NCBI RefSeq assembly: GCF_012641745.1
Contig: NZ_WEHZ01000010.1
Coordinates: 1-64,000 of the forward strand
Direction: 5' to 3'
Origin: Pseudoalteromonas peptidolytica
GTDB taxonomy: Bacteria > Pseudomonadota > Gammaproteobacteria > Enterobacterales > Alteromonadaceae
DNA length: 64,000 nt
Under the pieces are notes generated by a model that did not search any database, was not told the origin of the DNA, and saw only the letters and a program-made list of their open reading frames with translations. Shown here in pieces: positions 33,445-42,734 of this stretch (positions are counted from its first letter, which is position 1; each line of letters begins with the position of its first letter). The position numbers were made by a program, and so were the translations under genes.

Positions 33445-35592
33445 ATGGGACGTCGTATCATGCTCATTCCTATTTCAACTGGCGTTGGCTTAACGTCGGT
33501 TTCTGTAGGTATAGTCCGAGCGCTTGAGCAAAAAGCGGTCAAAGTGAACTTTTTTAAACCGATTGCACAACCAAGAAAAGAAGACACAGGTCCAGAAAAA
33601 TCGACCCTTATCGTACAACAAGGGTCAACGATTACTCCGCCAACACCATTTGAGCTGAGCTATGCTGAGCAGATGATTGGTGATGGCAAAGGCGACGACT
33701 TGCTAGAGGAAATTGTAGAGCGCTTCGAAGGTGCGGTGCAAGATGATGAGGTTGCCATCATTGAAGGGATGGTGCCCACGCGTCGTCAGCCATATGCTGG
33801 ACGTGTGAATCGTGAAATCGCTCAAACTCTGGGCGCAGACATTGTTTTTGTTCTAACACCAGGAAATGACTCCATTGACGAGCTTGAAGATCGACTAGAA
33901 ATCGCCGCGGGTAATTACGACGGGGTCAACCACCCTCGTGTGCTGGGTTGTATTTTTAACAAAGTCAATGCACCACTGGATGAAGATGGTCGAGCACGTG
34001 CAGACTTAGTTGATCAGTACAAGCCTGATGAACTAGAAAATGAAATGAATCGATTAGCGTCGCTACCGATTTTTAGAAAGCACCCATTTCAGCTGTTAGG
34101 CGCAATTCCGTGGGACTTTGATCTTGTTGCACCTCGGGTTATTGATCTGAGTAATTACATGAAAGCCGAAGTCATCAATGCAGGTGACATGGAACACCGT
34201 CGTCTGCGCCGCGTGACCTTCTGTGCTCGAACGGTATCAAATATTCTGAACCACTTTACCCCAGGTGCCCTGTTGGTCACTCCAGGTGACCGTTCAGATA
34301 TATTGGTCGCAGCCTGTTTATCGGCTATGAATGGTACAAAGATTGGTGCCATATTATTAACCGGTGGTTTTAAGCCCGAAGAGAAGATCATGACCTTGTG
34401 TGAGCAGGCCATGGATACTGGTTTACCTATTCTCGCCACTGAGGCCGATACATGGCGTACGTCATTACTACTACATAACTTTAATATGGAAGTACCCAGT
34501 GATGATGAGCAACGTATTGAAAGGGTGAAGCAGCACAATGCTCGCCATATTGACAGTGAGTGGCTAGAGGGTCTTGCTAAAGGCGTTGCCAAAACTCGTA
34601 AGCTGTCACCACCGGCTTTTCGTTACTTGCTCACTGATCTGGCAAGACGTGCAGGTAAAACAATTGTACTACCCGAAGGCAATGAGCCTCGTACAATAAA
34701 GGCTGCTGCGATTTGTGGCGCTCGCAACATTGCGAAGACCGTGTTACTTGGCGACCGCGAAGAAATTGAGCGCATCGCCCAGCAGCAAGGTGTAGAGCTA
34801 AATGAAAATGTGACCATATTATCGCCACAAGATGAAGTGCACAAATATATTGCGCCTATGGTTGAGATACGCAAAAACAAAGGTCTCACTGAAGTTGTTG
34901 CTGAAGGGCAGTTACAAGACAACGTAGTTCTTGGCACTATGATGTTAGCTGAAGGCAAAGTTGATGGCTTGGTATCAGGCGCAGTGAACACCACAGCAAA
35001 TACTATCAGGCCGCCTCTGCAGTTGATAAAAACCGCGCCTGGCGCATCCTTAGTTAGCTCAGTATTTTTTATGCTGTTACCAGATCAAGTATTAGTGTAC
35101 GGTGACTGTGCAATTAACCCTGATCCCACTGCGGAGCAATTAGCAGATATCGCCATCCAGTCAGCTGACTCAGCTTCAGCATTTGGTATCGAACCGCGAG
35201 TTGCAATGATCAGTTACAGTACTGGTACTTCTGGGCAAGGCGCTGATGTGGAAAAAGTGAGAGCTGCAACAGAAATTGCACAGGAAAAACGCCCCGACCT
35301 AGATATAGATGGGCCACTTCAATACGATGCCGCAATAATGGAAAATGTCGCGCGTAAAAAAGCACCAAACAGCAAAGTGGCTGGTAAAGCAACTGTATTT
35401 GTCTTTCCAGATCTGAACACCGGTAATACTACATATAAGGCTGTACAACGAAGTGCGGAGCTGATCAGCATAGGGCCTATGCTGCAAGGTATGCGCAAGC
35501 CCGTCAATGATTTAAGTAGGGGTGCATTAGTCGATGACATCGTATATACAATCGCGTTGACCGCAATTCAAGCGACGCAAATCGAAGCTTAA
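33445..35592 (+). CDS. pta: Phosphate acetyltransferase
   Basis: A 715-residue long-form Pta linking acetyl-CoA and acetyl phosphate. It has an N-terminal P-loop-like regulatory domain (starting [20 protein letters not shown]), a central DRTGG-type domain (about 215-330) and the C-terminal catalytic PTA domain (about 390-715, with [14 protein letters not shown] and [13 protein letters not shown]). Start 33445 is supported by AAAGGAGCATAGTA. A terminator follows at 35609-35630. Confidence 0.97.
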   Translation: MGRRIMLIPISTGVGLTSVSVGIVRALEQKAVKVNFFKPIAQPRKEDTGPEKSTLIVQQGSTITPPTPFELSYAEQMIGDGKGDDLLEEIVERFEGAVQDDEVAIIEGMVPTRRQPYAGRVNREIAQTLGADIVFVLTPGNDSIDELEDRLEIAAGNYDGVNHPRVLGCIFNKVNAPLDEDGRARADLVDQYKPDELENEMNRLASLPIFRKHPFQLLGAIPWDFDLVAPRVIDLSNYMKAEVINAGDMEHRRLRRVTFCARTVSNILNHFTPGALLVTPGDRSDILVAACLSAMNGTKIGAILLTGGFKPEEKIMTLCEQAMDTGLPILATEADTWRTSLLLHNFNMEVPSDDEQRIERVKQHNARHIDSEWLEGLAKGVAKTRKLSPPAFRYLLTDLARRAGKTIVLPEGNEPRTIKAAAICGARNIAKTVLLGDREEIERIAQQQGVELNENVTILSPQDEVHKYIAPMVEIRKNKGLTEVVAEGQLQDNVVLGTMMLAEGKVDGLVSGAVNTTANTIRPPLQLIKTAPGASLVSSVFFMLLPDQVLVYGDCAINPDPTAEQLADIAIQSADSASAFGIEPRVAMISYSTGTSGQGADVEKVRAATEIAQEKRPDLDIDGPLQYDAAIMENVARKKAPNSKVAGKATVFVFPDLNTGNTTYKAVQRSAELISIGPMLQGMRKPVNDLSRGALVDDIVYTIALTAIQATQIEA

Positions 35593-35608
35593 TCACTACT
35601 ATTAGACG

Positions 35609-35630
35609 AAGGGCTCAATACTGAGCCCTT
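35609..35630 (+). terminator. Terminator after pta
   Basis: AAGGGCTCA pairs with TGAGCCCTT over an ATAC loop, followed by T and C. Confidence 0.82.
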
Positions 35631-35773
35631 TCCTCTCAAAGTACACCTTGATTTATATCTTTTTGACAATAATTACTGGGGATGCCCTATTTCCTCATAC
35701 AACGCCATAACGCTGCATTGAAATCGACACAAAAACCACGAAAATTGTGACTGAAAAGCCATTGGTTATTCTA

Positions 35774-35889
35774 ATACCAATTATCTTAATTCAGTGGTCT
35801 ATTTTGAGGCGAGAAAATCTTGTCGTAACCAGACAAAAATTTTGCTATTTAGTTGTTCTAAGTAAGCAATTATTAAGTCTAATTGGTAT
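35774..35889 (+). repeat. Dispersed intergenic repeat, copy C (internally deleted)
   Basis: 116 bp with both ends preserved (ATACCAATTATCTTAAT at left, ATTAAGTCTAATTGGTAT at right) and the TATTTAG/CTAAGTA hairpin. The region between ...CTTGTCG and AAAATTTTGC (the CCTAC/GTAGG hairpin) and the ACGC/GCGT hairpin segment are missing. It sits in the 407-base gap between pta and the ACT-domain gene; the rest of that gap holds no other recognised feature. Confidence 0.78.
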
Positions 35890-35999
35890 CAGCTCTTAAT
35901 AATTAATTTTTTACTTTTACCCATCTGCTCTGGTCTTTAATTTGACTTCACTATACTATGTTTTAAGCACTTGGTATTTTTCCAAATAAAGGGTTGGTA

Positions 36000-36380
36000 A
36001 TGTCAAAGCAAACACTGCAGCTGCTCAAGCAAGAATTTACGATACATAGTCTAGATTGTGATGAAGCAGTACCGCAAGCGGTGTTAAACAGTGAAATTTT
36101 CTTTATAGCCAAAACATCAGATGAGCTATCCATAGTCTGTGAGTCAGGTATTAAAGTCGATAGCCTTGCAGCCGAAACTCACTGGCGCGCGCTAGAGGTA
36201 ATAGGACCGCTTGGATTTTCTTTAACTGGCATTATGGCAAATATATCTGGCGTGCTGGCAAAATCGAACATCTCAATATTTACCTTATCAACGTATGATA
36301 CAGACTATATTCTTGTGAAGCAGAGCCAAATTCAACATGCTATACAAGCGCTTAAAAAAGACGGGTATTTACTACTTTGA
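36000..36380 (+). CDS. ACT-domain protein
   Basis: A 126-residue protein with an ACT-type C-terminal half: EVIGPLGFSLTGIMANISGV, then AKSNISIFTLSTYDTDYILV. The N-terminal half resembles an ACT-like companion domain, as in small CASTOR/YkfA-type sensors. ACT domains usually bind amino acids. The start at 36000 has GGG upstream. The last bases overlap the next start codon (TTG within CTTTGA), so the two are co-translated. The ligand is unknown. Confidence 0.75.
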   Translation: MSKQTLQLLKQEFTIHSLDCDEAVPQAVLNSEIFFIAKTSDELSIVCESGIKVDSLAAETHWRALEVIGPLGFSLTGIMANISGVLAKSNISIFTLSTYDTDYILVKQSQIQHAIQALKKDGYLLL

Positions 36381-36889
36381 TTGAACTTTCACCAACTATT
36401 CAGTATCGACCAATATCACAAATTGCCAACCCTATCGCACATATTCCTAGCCCTTTCACCGGTAAGGTGTTTCCGCTCACAGCACACTCAAACGCAGTAA
36501 TTGCATCGGGAGCATTGGGAATTGGTGTATGCGTGCAGGTTCGAGTGCCACTGCTGCTTTCTCCTTGTCACGGCCAGTTACTCCAAACGCGCAGAAATGG
36601 CTGCGAGTATATTGTGCAGGCAAACAACGGCCTTAAAATGTTACTAAGCCTTGACATCAGTAGTGAGTTTACCAAGCCTGAATACCTTAAAGCTAATAGC
36701 TTTGGTAAGTCTAAGATCGCGCTCGGTGAGCCACTATGTTTTTACGATGTTCCTCTAAGTGAAGCAAAAACAATGGCGGCAATTGTGCTACTCAATGCAC
36801 AAAAACTTGGTGCATGTTATTATCCTTTAAAACAAGTTACAGCGGCCAAAGAGCCGATAATAACCATTGCGAGGGCGTGTGCTTTATGA
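36377..36889 (+). CDS. EIIA-Glc-fold protein lacking the phosphorylated histidines
   Basis: A 170-residue protein whose middle reads like PTS EIIA-glucose: an SPFTGKVFPLTA strand, then ASGALGIGVCVQV, SPCHGQLLQTR, IVQANNGLKMLLSLDI and ALGEPLCFYDV. In enzymatic EIIA, a His lies in the FVHFGI strand and another in the NHAFSI segment; here the aligned positions read LLSLDI and NGCEYI, with no His. It therefore cannot carry phosphate in the usual way and is probably a regulatory or binding relative. TTG start overlapping the preceding stop; overlaps the next gene by four bases. Confidence 0.65.
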   Translation: MIELSPTIQYRPISQIANPIAHIPSPFTGKVFPLTAHSNAVIASGALGIGVCVQVRVPLLLSPCHGQLLQTRRNGCEYIVQANNGLKMLLSLDISSEFTKPEYLKANSFGKSKIALGEPLCFYDVPLSEAKTMAAIVLLNAQKLGACYYPLKQVTAAKEPIITIARACAL

Positions 36890-37233
36890 CAATTATGATG
36901 TATGGGATCAGCAACTGCGATACCATTAAAAAAGCAAAAAAATATCTTCAAGACAACAATATCGAGTTTACTTTCCATGACTATCGAAAAGAAGGGATCG
37001 ACGAAACCCTGCTCGCTACTTTTTTTGAACATTTAGGCTGGGAAAATGTGTTAAATAAACGTGGTACCACCTATCGTGCGCTGAGCGATGAACAAAAGCA
37101 GAATTTAAGTGAAACGAGTGCAAAACAGCATTTACTAGATGCGCCAGCCATGATCAAACGCCCAATCTTACTTTATCAAGGTCAATACCACTTAGGCTTT
37201 AAAGCAGCCCAATATGATGAGATTTTTGCCTGA
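36886..37233 (+). CDS. ArsC/YffB-family thioredoxin-fold reductase
   Basis: A 115-residue protein of the ArsC/Spx/YffB family. It starts [20 protein letters not shown], with a single redox cysteine in SNCDTIKKA. The [10 protein letters not shown] and IKRPILL segments are typical of YffB. It is adjacent to dapE, as yffB is in E. coli. The role is uncertain: an arsenate reductase activity is not supported by the location. The 5' end overlaps the preceding gene by four bases and the 3' end overlaps dapE by one. Confidence 0.88.
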   Translation: MTIMMYGISNCDTIKKAKKYLQDNNIEFTFHDYRKEGIDETLLATFFEHLGWENVLNKRGTTYRALSDEQKQNLSETSAKQHLLDAPAMIKRPILLYQGQYHLGFKAAQYDEIFA

Positions 37234-38360
37234 TGAGTGAAGTAGTAGAATTTGCACAGACCTTGATCCAACGGGCTTCAGTCACACCCGATGATGCAGG
37301 GTGCCAGCAATTGATTAACGAGCGTCTAGCAAAATTAGGGTTCAATGTAGAAGAACACTTTTTTGTCGATACGCTCAATACATGGGCACGAAAAGGGACA
37401 AGAGGGCCACACTTTTGCTTTGCCGGTCACACCGATGTTGTACCTGTTGGCGACGAGAGCCAATGGCAGCACCCGCCATTTGCAGCAACGATTGAAGGCG
37501 ATATGTTACATGGGCGTGGCGCTGCCGATATGAAAGGCTCACTTGCTGCGATGATTGTTGCCACAGAGCGGTTTATTAATAACCACCCTAATCACAAAGG
37601 ATCTTTGTCTTTTTTGATCACCTCTGATGAAGAAGGCCCATTTGTGAATGGGACGACTCGCGTTGTCGACTTACTTGAGGCGCGAAACGAAAAAATTGAT
37701 ATGTGTTTGGTCGGTGAGCCCTCATCTCGTCATGAGCTTGGTGATGTGGTTAAAAATGGTCGTCGCGGGTCACTCACAGGACACCTTAAAGTGATAGGAA
37801 AGCAGGGTCATGTCGCGTATCCACACCTCGCTAAAAATCCAATCCACTTATCCGCAGCAGCAATTGCAGAGTTGAGCGATACAGAGTGGGATCAAGGCAA
37901 TGCGTTTTTTCCAGCAACTAGCTTCCAAGTATCTAATATTAATGGCGGAACCGGTGCCGGCAATGTTATCCCTGGCACCCTACAAGTTCAGTTTAACTTT
38001 CGCTTTAGCACTGAGGTAACTGCCGAAGAACTCAAGCAGCGTGTGACTGCGATTTTGGATAAACACCAGCTTGATTACGAACTTGATTGGATATTAAACG
38101 GTTTACCGTTTTTAACTGAGCCTGGCCCATTGCTCGATGTTACCATGGCAGCCATTCAAGAAGTAACGGGAAGAACAACAACCCCTGAGACTTCCGGTGG
38201 CACCTCTGATGGGCGCTTCATCGCACAAACAGGCTGTAAAGTCATTGAGCTTGGCCCGATAAATGCGACCATTCATCAAGTGAACGAATGCGTAAGTTGT
38301 AAAGATCTAGACCAACTCGCATTGATCTATGAAAAAATCTTGGAGAAGTTACTTGCCTAG
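37233..38360 (+). CDS. dapE: Succinyl-diaminopimelate desuccinylase
   Basis: A 375-residue zinc M20-family enzyme of lysine and meso-diaminopimelate synthesis. Zinc-site motifs are [23 protein letters not shown] and TSDEEGP, with later [11 protein letters not shown] and SGGTSDGRF. Length is normal. It overlaps the YffB-like gene by one base (TGATG) and the next gene by 32 bases, so it is part of a tight operon. Confidence 0.97.
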   Translation: MSEVVEFAQTLIQRASVTPDDAGCQQLINERLAKLGFNVEEHFFVDTLNTWARKGTRGPHFCFAGHTDVVPVGDESQWQHPPFAATIEGDMLHGRGAADMKGSLAAMIVATERFINNHPNHKGSLSFLITSDEEGPFVNGTTRVVDLLEARNEKIDMCLVGEPSSRHELGDVVKNGRRGSLTGHLKVIGKQGHVAYPHLAKNPIHLSAAAIAELSDTEWDQGNAFFPATSFQVSNINGGTGAGNVIPGTLQVQFNFRFSTEVTAEELKQRVTAILDKHQLDYELDWILNGLPFLTEPGPLLDVTMAAIQEVTGRTTTPETSGGTSDGRFIAQTGCKVIELGPINATIHQVNECVSCKDLDQLALIYEKILEKLLA

Positions 38361-39042
38361 CCGCTCCTTAACGGCGGCACAGTGTATAGCATGTGGGGTG
38401 AATGAATCGCATCTCATATGCTATAACGGTCGTTATGTGCACCGAGAGATTGTGGATGATTTGGCATCCCTTATCAACGCTGCAAAACTGGCCGGTTTCA
38501 CGCTTTACATGGCTTCAGCATTTCGCAGCTTTGAAAGGCAAAAATCGATATGGGAGCATAAGTTCTCCATGCGACGGCCGGTGCTTGACTTGAACAACCA
38601 AGCTGTAGATTTGAGTGAACTGTCTGAAATAGAAAAAGTCAGAGCTATCATGCTGTTTTCTGCCCTTCCAGGAGCAAGCCGCCACCATTTTGGCACAGAT
38701 ATAGATGTATACGCGAGGGATAGACTACCAGCACAGCAATCATTGCAGCTTGAGCCGTGGGAGTACCAGGAAGGCGGGCATCAATACGAATTCTCTCTGT
38801 GGCTAGACAGCAACCTCGAACGCTATGGTTTTTACCGACCTTACGACCGTTTTCGTGGTGGTGTTGCTGCCGAACCGTGGCATATCAGTCATTGGCGCAC
38901 CGCAAAGCCACTGGCTGATTTACAATCTCCGGCTACACTCAAAGCTTTGCTAGCACACACGAATATCGGCGCAAAGACAGCAATACTTGATAACCTAGAG
39001 GCGCTACATCAGCAGTTTATCGCTAATATAGCACCCAAGTAA
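38329..39042 (+). CDS. M15-family D,D- or L,D-carboxypeptidase (VanY-like)
   Basis: A 237-residue metallopeptidase-like protein of the M15 family, which trims peptidoglycan stem peptides. Zinc and catalytic motifs are SAFRSFERQ (63-71), [10 protein letters not shown] (117-126; H119 and D126 as ligands) and EPWHISH (182-188; E182 catalytic, H185 ligand). No clear signal peptide is visible, which is unusual for a cell-wall enzyme; the true start may be different, or the product may act in the cytoplasm on recycled peptides. It overlaps dapE by 32 bases. Confidence 0.85.
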   Translation: MKKSWRSYLPSRSLTAAQCIACGVNESHLICYNGRYVHREIVDDLASLINAAKLAGFTLYMASAFRSFERQKSIWEHKFSMRRPVLDLNNQAVDLSELSEIEKVRAIMLFSALPGASRHHFGTDIDVYARDRLPAQQSLQLEPWEYQEGGHQYEFSLWLDSNLERYGFYRPYDRFRGGVAAEPWHISHWRTAKPLADLQSPATLKALLAHTNIGAKTAILDNLEALHQQFIANIAPK

Positions 39043-39057
39043 CCTGAGCTTCGGATA

Positions 39058-39118
39058 ATACCAATTTGACTTAATACTTGCTCAATTTGAAGGAGTAAAT
39101 CTGATGCTAACAGCGTTT
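39058..39118 (-). repeat. Dispersed intergenic repeat, partial copy E
   Basis: Starts ATACCAATTTGACTTAAT, then ACTTGCTCAATTTGAAGGAG and TAAATCTGATGCTAACAGCG, the reverse complement of the right end of copies A and B. The similarity fades after about 39118. The small hairpin TGCT/AGCG is retained with changed loop bases. Confidence 0.72.
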
Positions 39119-39172
39119 AACTCCCAGCCAATAGCCAGCTACTTGTGTATAAATTCGCCTTAGATTACACCA

Positions 39173-40057
39173 TCATTTCTTGTCGTGGATAGCATCAAGT
39201 CGAGCAAGTAGGCTTGATGTGTCGAAGCGATTTCCGCCTAACGCTTGAACGTCTGCATAGTACTGATCAACCAACGCTGTAAGCGCTAAATTTGAACCGT
39301 TACTTCTTGCCTCATCCAGTGCAATGCCCAAATCTTTTCTCATCCAATCAACAGCAAAGCCAAACTCATACTCTCCTGCTAACATGGTTTTATAGCGATT
39401 TTCCATTTGCCATGACCCTGCTGCGCCTTTGGCAATCGTTTCAATCACTTTTTCGCCATCTAAGCCTGCTTGTTTTGCAAAATGTAGTCCCTCCGCTAAT
39501 CCCTGTACTACTCCGGCGATACAGATTTGATTAACCATTTTACAAAGCTGTCCAGCACCGACTTCACCAATTAACTGGCTGAATCTTGCAAATGCAGCCA
39601 TGACTGGTTGTGCTTTTTCAAACGTACTAGTTTGACCACCAACCATAATTGTTAATACGCCATTTTCAGCTCCGGCCTGTCCTCCCGACACCGGAGCATC
39701 TAGAAACTCAACCCCTTGTAATTGCGCTTCTTGCGCGACTTCACGGGCGACTTTTGCTGATGTAGTGGTATGATCCACCAGCACTGCACCAGATTTAATT
39801 CCCGCCAACACACCATCATTGCCGTATACTATCGAACGTAAATCATCATCATTACCCACACACATGAATACAAAATCACAGTCAGTCACCGCAGCTTTTG
39901 GTGTTGCAGCAAAACTTCCTTGATATTCTGAAGCCCACTTTTCAGCCTTACTTGTCGTACGGTTATATACCGTGACTTGGTAGCCTGCATTTTGCAAATG
40001 TCCTGCCATCGGGTAACCCATGACACCTAACCCTAAAAAAGCGACTCTCACTGACAT
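39173..40057 (-). CDS. NAD(P)-dependent 3-hydroxyisobutyrate dehydrogenase-family oxidoreductase
   Basis: A 294-residue beta-hydroxyacid dehydrogenase-family protein. The nucleotide fold GLGVMGYPMAGHLQNAGY (8-25) with NRT after it suggests NADP use. DAPVSGGQAGAENG and the catalytic-lysine segment GQLCKMVNQ are present. The substrate could be 3-hydroxyisobutyrate, tartronate semialdehyde or a related acid. It has no catabolic partners nearby that would decide it. Confidence 0.9.
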   Translation of the reverse strand: MSVRVAFLGLGVMGYPMAGHLQNAGYQVTVYNRTTSKAEKWASEYQGSFAATPKAAVTDCDFVFMCVGNDDDLRSIVYGNDGVLAGIKSGAVLVDHTTTSAKVAREVAQEAQLQGVEFLDAPVSGGQAGAENGVLTIMVGGQTSTFEKAQPVMAAFARFSQLIGEVGAGQLCKMVNQICIAGVVQGLAEGLHFAKQAGLDGEKVIETIAKGAAGSWQMENRYKTMLAGEYEFGFAVDWMRKDLGIALDEARSNGSNLALTALVDQYYADVQALGGNRFDTSSLLARLDAIHDKK

Positions 40058-40185
40058 ATTTCTGTCCTATTTCATTGTTATCTTAATAAGAATGGAGTTT
40101 TTATACCCGAGCACCTCTGTCATAGCAAATGAAAAAACTGCTTTGATACCGAATAACATAAAGAAAACACACGGAGCCTGAAAGG

Positions 40186-40701
40186 ATGGAGAGTATTTAT
40201 CGTTTTAGTGCACAGCTTATTGATGGACAAGTTATACCGCTACAATCATTTGCGGGTAGACCGCTGCTCATCGTAAACATTGCTAGCAAATGTAGCTTTG
40301 CCCCGCAATTATCAGCACTAGAAAAGCTACACAACAAGTACAAACAATTTGGTTTTGAGGTGCTGGCGTTTCCATGCAATCAATTTGGCCGTAATGAGCC
40401 ACTTGAAGATGAAATGCTCAAAGAGTTTTATAATACGCACTTTAATTTGAGCTTTAAGATTTGTACTAAAACACAAGTTAACGGACCGGATGCTCACCCT
40501 TTATTTAGCTATTTAAAATCTCATACCCGAGGTATTGCGCAAAATCGCGCGATTAAATGGAATTTTACTAAGTTTCTAATAAACTCTGATGGCATGCTAG
40601 TATCTAGATATGCGCCAAGAACAAAACCAGAAACGCTAAAATCAGTGATAGAGAGCCACATTAACCATGAGAATCGCCCTATTCAGTTCGCAAAACTATG
40701 A
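40186..40701 (+). CDS. Glutathione peroxidase family protein
   Basis: A 171-residue thiol peroxidase. The redox cysteine is C36 in NIASKCSFAPQL (normally ASKCGFTPQ). FPCNQFGRNEP and the Trp-Asn pair in KWNFTKFLI complete the catalytic tetrad. A role in reducing lipid or other hydroperoxides, probably with thioredoxin, is inferred from family. It overlaps ldhA by 35 bases. Confidence 0.92.
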   Translation: MESIYRFSAQLIDGQVIPLQSFAGRPLLIVNIASKCSFAPQLSALEKLHNKYKQFGFEVLAFPCNQFGRNEPLEDEMLKEFYNTHFNLSFKICTKTQVNGPDAHPLFSYLKSHTRGIAQNRAIKWNFTKFLINSDGMLVSRYAPRTKPETLKSVIESHINHENRPIQFAKL

Positions 40702-41647
40702 AGTGCCATTTTTTAAGCAAGCCATTGAGCCCTTTTCAGCTCTTGAGTTTTGCTTTATCAATGAATCTCTGAATCCAAATACCGTAGCCCTGTGCCAAGG
40801 ATATGATGCCATTTGCGTTTTTGTAAATGATATTGTGAATGCCGATGTTATCGCCACACTCAAAGAATATAACATCAAAACAATTGCCCTTCGCTGCGCT
40901 GGATTTAACAATGTAGATATTAAGGCTGCAACGGCAAGCAACATAGATGTGGTAAGAGTGCCCGCTTACAGTCCCGAAGCGGTTGCCGAACATTGCATTG
41001 CCTTAATGCTAACATTGAGCAGAAAAACACATAAAGCCTATAATCGAGTCAGAGAAGATAACTTTGATCTAAACGGCCTATTAGGCTTCAATATATACAA
41101 CAAGACTGTTGGTGTTGTTGGTTGTGGGAAAATCGGCCAGGCACTGGTTAGCATTCTTAACGGTTTTGGGGCGAATGTACTGGTTTACGACCCCAATATT
41201 GGTGAAGGGCCATACACCCTTGTTTCTTTGGATATTTTGCTCGCACAGTCAGATATAATCAGCCTACACTGTCCATTAAATGAACACACCTATCATATTA
41301 TTGACGATGCTGCATTTGCAAAAATGAAACCAGGAGTGATGCTTATCAACACCAGTCGAGGTGCGTTATTAGACAGTAAAGCCTGTATCTCAGCACTTAA
41401 GTCAAAACAACTCGGTTATCTTGGTTTAGACGTTTATGAACAAGAGTCCGAACTTTTTTTCAAAAACCACAGTGAAGAGATCATTCAAGATGACATCTTT
41501 TCTCGATTAGTAAGCTTTCCTAATGTATTAGTAACTGGCCATCAAGGGTTTTTTACTAAAGAAGCACTTAAACAAATAGCTACTGTCACCTGCGAAAACC
41601 TTAATGCAGCAAGGGTGGGTAAACCACTATTAAACAAAGTTGAGTGA
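40667..41647 (+). CDS. ldhA: D-lactate dehydrogenase (2-hydroxyacid dehydrogenase)
   Basis: A 326-residue NAD-dependent enzyme reducing pyruvate to D-lactate. It starts MRIALFSSQNYEVPFFKQAI. The nucleotide fold GVVGCGKIGQALV, the catalytic Arg in TSRGALLDSKA, the Glu in LDVYEQE and the His in VTGHQGFFT are present. The start lies inside the glutathione peroxidase gene, so the two are coupled. A bidirectional terminator follows. Confidence 0.95.
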   Translation: MRIALFSSQNYEVPFFKQAIEPFSALEFCFINESLNPNTVALCQGYDAICVFVNDIVNADVIATLKEYNIKTIALRCAGFNNVDIKAATASNIDVVRVPAYSPEAVAEHCIALMLTLSRKTHKAYNRVREDNFDLNGLLGFNIYNKTVGVVGCGKIGQALVSILNGFGANVLVYDPNIGEGPYTLVSLDILLAQSDIISLHCPLNEHTYHIIDDAAFAKMKPGVMLINTSRGALLDSKACISALKSKQLGYLGLDVYEQESELFFKNHSEEIIQDDIFSRLVSFPNVLVTGHQGFFTKEALKQIATVTCENLNAARVGKPLLNKVE

Positions 41648-41656
41648 ATAACAAAA

Positions 41657-41687
41657 AAAAGAGCACTCAACGATACTGTGCTCTTTT
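41657..41687. terminator. Bidirectional terminator between ldhA and mlaC
   Basis: AAAAGAGCAC (41657-41666) pairs with GTGCTCTTTT (41678-41687). A and T runs allow use by both converging genes. Confidence 0.85.
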
Positions 41688-41719
41688 GGTTACTTCAAAG
41701 TCGGGTGAAGTAATTCGTT

Positions 41720-42307
41720 TTATGCTTTGCTCTTAAGTTCAGCGGTGACTTGTGCCAAACCTACTTCAGAGATCCGCATGGTGATTTCTTTTTGCTTCGC
41801 ACTCAGTAGAGAAATGCCTTCAGCTACCATGTCATAAACTTTCCAAGTGCCATCTTTACTTTGGCGAAACTTAAAGTGCATGTCGATATCAGGCTTTGCT
41901 TGCTCTTTGATCACAACTTTTACCGTAGCAAAATCAGAGCCGTCAGAAACTGGCAACTCTTCAAATATCACCTCTTGCCCTTTATACTGCAATAGTGCGC
42001 TGGCATAAGTTGCCACTAAATAATCGTCAACGGCATTAATAAAGTCGACCGCTTCATCTCTTTTTAGCCCTTTGATATGCTTGCCAAGCAGCTTGAAGGA
42101 AACAAACTTCACATCAATGTGCGGCATAAGGCGACTACGTACAATCCCCTTCATTTCGGTTTCAGTTGCCTTTCCTTCTTTATTTACCGCTTTAATATCT
42201 GTAAAAAGCTTATCGCCTACTTGATTGATTAGCGTGTATGGAGAAGTATTCGCCACAGCAATACTCGAAAAAACGAGTAAACTAAAAATAATGAGTAACT
42301 TTTTCAT
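41720..42307 (-). CDS. mlaC: MlaC-family periplasmic phospholipid carrier
   Basis: A 195-residue exported protein. The signal peptide is about residues 1-19 (LLIIFSLLVFSSIAVA). The mature part shows the MlaC/Ttg2D pattern (DYLVATYASALLQYKGQEVIF, VKVVIKEQ, then KVYDMVAEGISLLSAKQKEI). MlaC shuttles phospholipids between the outer-membrane MlaA complex and the inner-membrane MlaFEDB transporter. No other mla gene is nearby, so this is an isolated or second copy. Confidence 0.85.
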   Translation of the reverse strand: MKKLLIIFSLLVFSSIAVANTSPYTLINQVGDKLFTDIKAVNKEGKATETEMKGIVRSRLMPHIDVKFVSFKLLGKHIKGLKRDEAVDFINAVDDYLVATYASALLQYKGQEVIFEELPVSDGSDFATVKVVIKEQAKPDIDMHFKFRQSKDGTWKVYDMVAEGISLLSAKQKEITMRISEVGLAQVTAELKSKA

Positions 42308-42440
42308 CGTTTAATCCTTATTAAACCTTGGGCACTAGTCTATCCAATTTGACGAGTGCAAATAAACATATCAATTCGCACCAAATTGATGCTGTGTTGA
42401 CATCAATAAACCTATTATAAAATATGAGATGACACGATTA

Positions 42441-42546
42441 ATACCGATCCGCTTAACTAAACGATCTATTTCCAGACAAAAAACCTTAACGTAGTTCGCG
42501 CCAGACTTACTCCCTTAAATAGAGCATGTACTAAGCGCATCGGTAT
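42441..42546 (+). repeat. Dispersed intergenic repeat, diverged short copy F
   Basis: 106 bp with matching ends: ATACCGATCCGCTTAACT at left, and a right end whose reverse complement reads ATACCGATGCGCTTAGT. The interior retains GATCTATTT and a CAGACTTACTCCCTT section aligned to copies A and B. Both ends carry the same G change relative to the other copies, so the inverted repeat is kept. It lies in the 427-base gap between mlaC and the quinone-oxidoreductase gene; the rest of that gap holds only a hairpin (42691-42714). Confidence 0.65.
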
Positions 42547-42734
42547 AAGATCGAATAATAAGTTATACCCACTAACAGCATGGACAGAAGGATTTACTGC
42601 ACTTTACGGCCATAGCCTAGTGGTAGCTTGAGTATACGGTGTTCAGATAAGAAAAAATGTCAGAAAATGTATCAAATATTGTAGAAGTGCAAGGCTGGGC
42701 TTACACGCAGCCTTGGCACCCTAAAAAGCAAGAA

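Noticed and set aside
36886..37233. Arsenate reductase
   Set aside because: The protein belongs to the ArsC/YffB family, but no ars genes are nearby and the dapE context matches YffB.
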